Assembly (NCBI GenBank): GCA_045629005.1
Contig: JAZQQJ010000031.1
Location: 1-15,998, forward strand
Origin: RGIG3528 sp045629005
GTDB lineage: Bacteria > Bacillota > Clostridia > Lachnospirales > Lachnospiraceae
Length of the DNA stretch: 15,998 bases
Direction of reading: 5' to 3'
The translations under genes were made by a program, and so were the position numbers. Shown one piece after another: positions 12,837 through 15,998 of this stretch. The notes under the pieces were generated by a model. It was given only the letters and a program-made list of their open reading frames with translations. It was not told the DNA's origin and ran no database searches. The first letter of the stretch is position 1. Each line of letters starts with the position of its first letter.

Positions 12837-14429
12837 GTTACAGAATACAGAAATAAAAAAGATGCTTCCCAAGTGAGTCATGGCAATAATGCCCTTCATC
12901 CCACGTCCGCAACGAAGCTCGAGCCTGCATCTGACGACAGAATATCACAAATGTCAGAAGAAGTCAATACTTTAGGCAACGCGCTTTCGAAAGGACAGCA
13001 GAAGTATTTCAAGGATTCAAAGGTCAGAGACAAGGATATTACAAATCTTAATCCTACAGAAAATGATGACATTTACCTGAATGACCCACCAAAAATGGTG
13101 CATCGTTCAACAAAAAACATAACCACACGCATGAAGCACATTAAAAGGAGGGATTGTCTTTTTAAGACACGAAAAGCTGCTATTATTAGCATTATATGCA
13201 TTGCAATAGTTGCACTCGCAACTGTTGCGGTAATTGTTTTGAATAACAGCAAGAAGGTTAATCCTACACCGTCTGTACCTTCAATTGCCCCTGTAACCGT
13301 TAACCCTACAACTGAGCCTACAGTAAAACCTACCACGGAGCCTACAGCAGAACCTACTGCAGAGCCTACCGTAGAGCCCACAGTTGAACCCACAGTTGAA
13401 CCCACAGTTGAGCCCACAGTTGAGCCCACCAAGGAGCCTGTAAGGCCCACGGCGGAACCTACCGCAGAGCCCACCAAGGAACCTGAGCCCACACCTGAAC
13501 TTACGCCTGAGCCCACGCCTGAGCCCACACCTGAGCCCACGCCGATTGCTGAAATCACAGTCGAAAACGTTGAAGCTCCTTCAGGTTCATTCTACGAAGG
13601 TAAGAGTTTTAACATCAAGGGTAACCTTGGCGTAAGCATTGGCAACATCGTTGAAATCAAGGGTTTTATCCTTGATACAAACGAAAACATTTTGCAAGAA
13701 AGTAGCGATTCGCCAAACGCAAATAGCTATAATCTTGCAAGCAGCAAGGTTGATAAGAACCTCAAATTCGGCAAACTCGCAGCTGGGGAATACTTATTTA
13801 AAGTAACCCTCACTCCTGAGTACGGAGAAGAAGAGGTTATTATCTCCTCACGTTTTACCGTAAAGGCAAATGTTGTTACTGGCATTACCGCTAGCGTATC
13901 GTCTAAGACGCGCTACATTGGTGATACTCTCACTGCTGATGACTTTACTGTTAAGGCAGTTATGAGCGACGGCAGCAAAAAAGAGGTTAGTGGCTGGACA
14001 GCTGAACCTCTTACGCTCGGCAGCACAAGCAATATGGTTACTGTCTACTACCAAAACTTTGCCGCAACCGTAACTGTTGCAGCAAGTGAAAAGGTTGTAG
14101 TTGTAACACCTGAGCCTACGCCTGAGCCTGGCACAATTACTAGTGGTGGCACTACGCCTATTAGGAGTGAGGATGCATATCTTGTAGATGTTGATTCAGA
14201 AATCAAAATGACAGATGCTGATGCAATTACAAATTATGCCTCTAGCAATGGTTGGAGCTGCTATAGAGGACCAGGTACATCGCCTATAATATGTGATTTT
14301 GCTAAAAACGGCACATCATTAAGGCTTGTGATAAGTGAAGCAGCGGTAATATTAATGGATAAGGTAAATCCAATTCTCTATTTTCCGATTACACTCAATG
14401 ATGTATATGTAATTCTTAGTAGCTATTAG
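12819..14429 (+). CDS. Membrane-anchored Pro/Thr-repeat surface protein with Ig-like domains
   Basis: A 536-aa protein. Residues 1-116 are hydrophilic and odd (see findings). One strong hydrophobic helix (about 117-142, AAIISIICIAIVALATVAVIV) preceded by basic residues would anchor it with the rest outside. Residues 149-244 are a spacer of EPT-type tetrapeptides. Then comes an Ig-like beta domain (about 246-350, similar to lachnospiral surface domains with SFNIKGNL and FGKLAAGEYLFKVTL). A second bacterial Ig-like domain follows (about 352-424, ITASVSSKTRYIGDTLTADDFTVKA), then a short TPEPTPEP linker and an unrecognised C-terminus. A cell-surface role is likely. The start is doubtful: no Shine-Dalgarno is seen, the ATG lies in a repeat, and an in-frame TAA precedes it at 12795. 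Confidence 0.75.
   Translation: MVHRSTVTEYRNKKDASQVSHGNNALHPTSATKLEPASDDRISQMSEEVNTLGNALSKGQQKYFKDSKVRDKDITNLNPTENDDIYLNDPPKMVHRSTKNITTRMKHIKRRDCLFKTRKAAIISIICIAIVALATVAVIVLNNSKKVNPTPSVPSIAPVTVNPTTEPTVKPTTEPTAEPTAEPTVEPTVEPTVEPTVEPTVEPTKEPVRPTAEPTAEPTKEPEPTPELTPEPTPEPTPEPTPIAEITVENVEAPSGSFYEGKSFNIKGNLGVSIGNIVEIKGFILDTNENILQESSDSPNANSYNLASSKVDKNLKFGKLAAGEYLFKVTLTPEYGEEEVIISSRFTVKANVVTGITASVSSKTRYIGDTLTADDFTVKAVMSDGSKKEVSGWTAEPLTLGSTSNMVTVYYQNFAATVTVAASEKVVVVTPEPTPEPGTITSGGTTPIRSEDAYLVDVDSEIKMTDADAITNYASSNGWSCYRGPGTSPIICDFAKNGTSLRLVISEAAVILMDKVNPILYFPITLNDVYVILSSY
13076..13112. repeat. 37-bp direct repeat, copy 2
   Basis: Second exact copy, inside the coding region (LNDPPKMVHRST). It is 276 bases from the first, a multiple of three. 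The sequences flanking the two copies do not match. Confidence 0.95.
13303..13546. repeat. Tandem 12-bp/6-bp repeats coding Pro/Thr-rich spacer
   Basis: Units of GAGCCCACAGTT and variants encode EPTV, EPTA, EPTK and EPTP tetrapeptides. Gain or loss of a unit keeps frame and would change spacer length. A minor second patch lies near 14107-14130. Confidence 0.85.
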
Positions 14430-14451
14430 AATAACTACCTCTTATTTTTTA

Positions 14452-14482
14452 CAAAAAAACGTCACGTTTTTTACGTGGCGTT
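14452..14482 (-). terminator. Terminator for the TPM-like gene
   Basis: Stem of AACGCCACGT against ACGTGACGTT (one G-U) with loop AAAAA, followed on the minus strand by a run of seven T. The T-run orientation fits transcription from the TPM-like gene. The plus-strand gene has only a short T stretch after it. Confidence 0.75.
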
Positions 14483-14483
14483 T

Positions 14484-14545
14484 CAGAGCGTAGACAAAGA
14501 GGGTTTGTGACCTGACGGCCACAAACCCTCTTTCTCTACACTCTG
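14484..14545. repeat. Long imperfect hairpin between convergent genes
   Basis: Arms of 26 bases (14484-14509 and 14520-14545) match at 24 positions around a 10-base loop. The core is AAAGAGGGTTTGTG. The stem is far longer than needed for termination and lacks a T-run. It may be a small non-autonomous repeat or a bidirectional terminator element. Confidence 0.7.
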
Positions 14546-14567
14546 AAGCCCTGAAAATTCAGGGCTT
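14546..14567. repeat. Perfect 10-bp stem hairpin
   Basis: AAGCCCTGAA and TTCAGGGCTT around two bases, 14 bases past the stop of the TPM-like gene. It directly abuts the long hairpin, giving three stem-loops in a row in the convergent gap. Confidence 0.75.
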
Positions 14568-14581
14568 ACTGTTTCCTATAT

Positions 14582-15643
14582 TTAGGAGCTACCGTTGGCG
14601 TTGCTTTTTCCGCAATTCGGACATGACACTCCGCTGACTGCTAATCGATAACCGCAGAATCTGCAAACCGAGCCTGCTTGAGTTATGAATGAACTATCTG
14701 TAGATGCAGTACTTGTCGTTTGGTCAACCGGCTTACTATGGCTGACATATAACCATCTGATAATTTCTCCCAAAGAGACTATTGAATAAATTGGCAAAAG
14801 AATTACTGCATATGCCAACAACCTCGATGATTCTATTATTTCGATAAGCAAATCATCTGAGGATTTGCCGAACAATGATACTTTCATGACCTCCTTATTG
14901 TATTTCCTGAAAGTATTCGTCAGTGATGTTGATAGCGAATTGCCATTATCCAATTCTTCGGATAGCATGTCAGTAAACTTCTCACAAAATCTTTCGGTCA
15001 GAATACCATCGGTATCATTGCCTTGCATTCCTTCAAATTCCCAGTCAATTCCATTTCGGGGTATCGAATACACAATTACCCAGTGAGTTTCATCCGAATA
15101 ATTTTCAATGTAATATTCATAAGCGTACTTTGACAAGTTACGACCATTCGTGTTATCGAGCCATTCAAGAGACTTATAGATGTCCTGAGACTTTTCTTTG
15201 ATAACTTCGTTGAAATCTCTTTCATAAACAGTGTGTATCACCGGAGTAATTCCGGTTTTGTCTTGAAAAATCGCCAGTTCATTTAAAAGATCTTCGCTTT
15301 CCTGAATAACTCCCGACTTATCGTCAATTACAATAGGATAGTCCATTGTGGGAAGTTTCCGTGGAATGTTGATTCCATATGTAAAAAACAAAATGAGATA
15401 AAGTAAAAGGAAAGCTCCCAGAACTACAAATTGCATTATCGGAAGGACATCGGTATCATAGTCTGTAAAATAGTATCTGGGTCTTCTCCTGAATAATGAA
15501 TAATGCACATATCTTCTTCCACCGGAGAAGAACTCACTGCTGAATCTATAGCCTTGACCTGATCCTCCTCCGTGGTAGCCACCACCGCCATGACCGCCGT
15601 GGCTACCTCCGCCATGATGTCCACCGCCTGATGAATGGGGCAC
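14582..15643 (-). CDS. TPM-domain-like membrane protein with Gly/His-rich N-terminus and C-terminal zinc ribbon
   Basis: A 353-aa protein. Residues 1-30 are a Gly/His-rich low-complexity region. A basic/aromatic segment leads to the first membrane helix (about 72-92, MQFVVLGAFLLLYLILFF). The outside domain (about 105-245) has the pattern of TPM (YgcG-type) domains: IVIDDKSGVIQESEDLLNEL, then a beta strand and a Thr/Asn-rich helix. A second helix lies near 268-290. The C-terminus carries a zinc ribbon, CRFCGYRL and CPNCG. TPM proteins have varied roles in membrane quality control, phosphatase activity and photosystem repair; none can be assigned here. Start is set at GTG 15643 because AAGGAGG ends 8 bases before it; a GTG three codons upstream falls within that site. 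Confidence 0.75.
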   Translation of the reverse strand: MPHSSGGGHHGGGSHGGHGGGGYHGGGSGQGYRFSSEFFSGGRRYVHYSLFRRRPRYYFTDYDTDVLPIMQFVVLGAFLLLYLILFFTYGINIPRKLPTMDYPIVIDDKSGVIQESEDLLNELAIFQDKTGITPVIHTVYERDFNEVIKEKSQDIYKSLEWLDNTNGRNLSKYAYEYYIENYSDETHWVIVYSIPRNGIDWEFEGMQGNDTDGILTERFCEKFTDMLSEELDNGNSLSTSLTNTFRKYNKEVMKVSLFGKSSDDLLIEIIESSRLLAYAVILLPIYSIVSLGEIIRWLYVSHSKPVDQTTSTASTDSSFITQAGSVCRFCGYRLAVSGVSCPNCGKSNANGSS

Positions 15644-15731
15644 AAAAACCACCTCCTTGGCATTATCTCTTGCCCAATTACAAAAACGCTTTGCTATTGT
15701 CGTTATATATTAAGCCGCATGCGAAGCTTAC

Positions 15732-15863
15732 TCAATATCCTAAATCAAAAAAATAACAGAATAAAGCAACAAATGCGCGAAATAGCTGCTCCTTGTGGGG
15801 TGTCTCAAGAAAGAAGTCCGGGGTTATTGCTTCGAATTTTTGCAAAACCGGGGATGTAATCAT
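15732..15863 (-). CDS. Doubtful 43-aa ORF
   Basis: Reads MITSPVLQKFEAITPDFFLE onward and ends at a TGA, with aromatic-rich C-terminal part. There is no clear ribosome site. It abuts the hairpin cluster and could be a remnant within a mobile element. Family not recognised. Confidence 0.2.
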   Translation of the reverse strand: MITSPVLQKFEAITPDFFLETPHKEQLFRAFVALFCYFFDLGY

Positions 15864-15864
15864 T

Positions 15865-15998
15865 ACCACCAGCTTAGCTGGTGGTTTGCTCTGCGGCTAT
15901 AAGCCGCTGTTCCCTGCTTGCCTCTAAAGAGGCTCTGAAAAGTTCGCCTTCCGCACTGCGGTCACGGGCTGGCTCTAAAGAGCCTCTTTTTATTTGCC
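15865..15998. mobile_element. Cluster of five stem-loops, likely end of an IS200/IS605-type element
   Basis: In 120 bases there are five hairpins: ACCACCAGC/GCTGGTGGT (15865-15885), GCGGCT/AGCCGC (15893-15907), GCCTCT/AGAGGC (15920-15933), CCGCA/TGCGG (15951-15961) and GGCTCT/AGAGCC (15971-15984). The last has TCTTTTTATTT behind it and works as a terminator on the plus strand. Dense subterminal hairpins of this kind are found at IS200/IS605 ends and in TnpB guide RNAs. No transposase is in the window, so the family call is inference. Confidence 0.4.
15971..15996 (+). terminator. Terminator-like hairpin at the right edge
   Basis: GGCTCT, two bases, AGAGCC, followed by TCTTTTTATTT. It fits a rho-independent terminator for a plus-strand transcript covering the hairpin cluster. 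Confidence 0.5.

Noticed and set aside
13073..13558. Long minus-strand ORF rich in Val-Gly-Ser
   Set aside because: It is the antisense reading of the Pro/Thr repeat tract; the regular composition follows from the repeat and there is no ribosome site.
15635..15859. Plus-strand ORF of 74 residues near the right end
   Set aside because: It begins inside the start region of the TPM-like gene on the other strand, lacks a ribosome site and has no recognisable content.

Overview
The window (about 16 kb, moderately AT-rich, strong AAGGAGG-type ribosome binding sites) looks like chromosomal DNA of a low-GC Gram-positive anaerobe, most likely a Lachnospiraceae-type Clostridium relative. The basis is the style of ribosome binding sites and promoters, a diaminopimelate dehydrogenase, a group IIC intron fragment, and a membrane-anchored Pro/Thr-rich protein with Ig-like domains. 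Genus-level assignment is inference. No rRNA, tRNA or CRISPR array was seen.

Region 1 (1-6000, minus strand). The left edge is the 5' part of a group IIC-like intron lying directly behind the terminator of a hybrid histidine kinase gene. Upstream of the kinase is a tight co-directional run: BNR_4-type beta-propeller protein, free methionine-(R)-sulfoxide reductase, small membrane protein, then an unusual NUDIX+HD fusion protein. Gaps are 9-25 bp, and 96 bp before the kinase. The run starts at a divergent intergenic region shared with a YggC-like P-loop kinase. That region holds a perfect 14-bp palindrome with a central CG, as in LacI-family operators.

Region 2 (6100-9790). A YggC-like kinase (+) converges on a HAD hydrolase and an APH-fold protein (both minus; the APH-fold protein has Gln in place of the HxD histidine). 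A rhomboid-family protein (+), from a near-consensus promoter, is followed by a Cys-rich small protein.

Region 3 (9740-10520). A cluster of three small minus-strand ORFs (97, 41 and 65 aa); the last two are hydrophobic. Upstream lie a perfect inverted repeat and two 30-bp tandem repeats.

Region 4 (10520-12310). A TrmB-type regulator overlaps the diaminopimelate dehydrogenase gene by 4 bp, with a good promoter in front and a terminator behind.

Region 5 (12310-15998). This is the accessory part. It holds a frameshifted gene remnant, a membrane-anchored Pro/Thr-repeat/Ig-like protein whose N-terminal 92 codons are bounded by a 37-bp in-frame direct repeat, a three-hairpin convergent intergenic region, a TPM-domain-like membrane protein with Gly/His-rich N-terminus and C-terminal zinc ribbon, and a five-hairpin cluster at the right edge that looks like the end of a mobile element.

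I do not see a complete defence or biosynthetic system that is clearly new. The most worthwhile leads are the NUDIX-HD fusion in its operon, the 37-bp repeat that could excise an N-terminal domain in frame, the kinase start codon buried in a hairpin, and the small-protein cluster.
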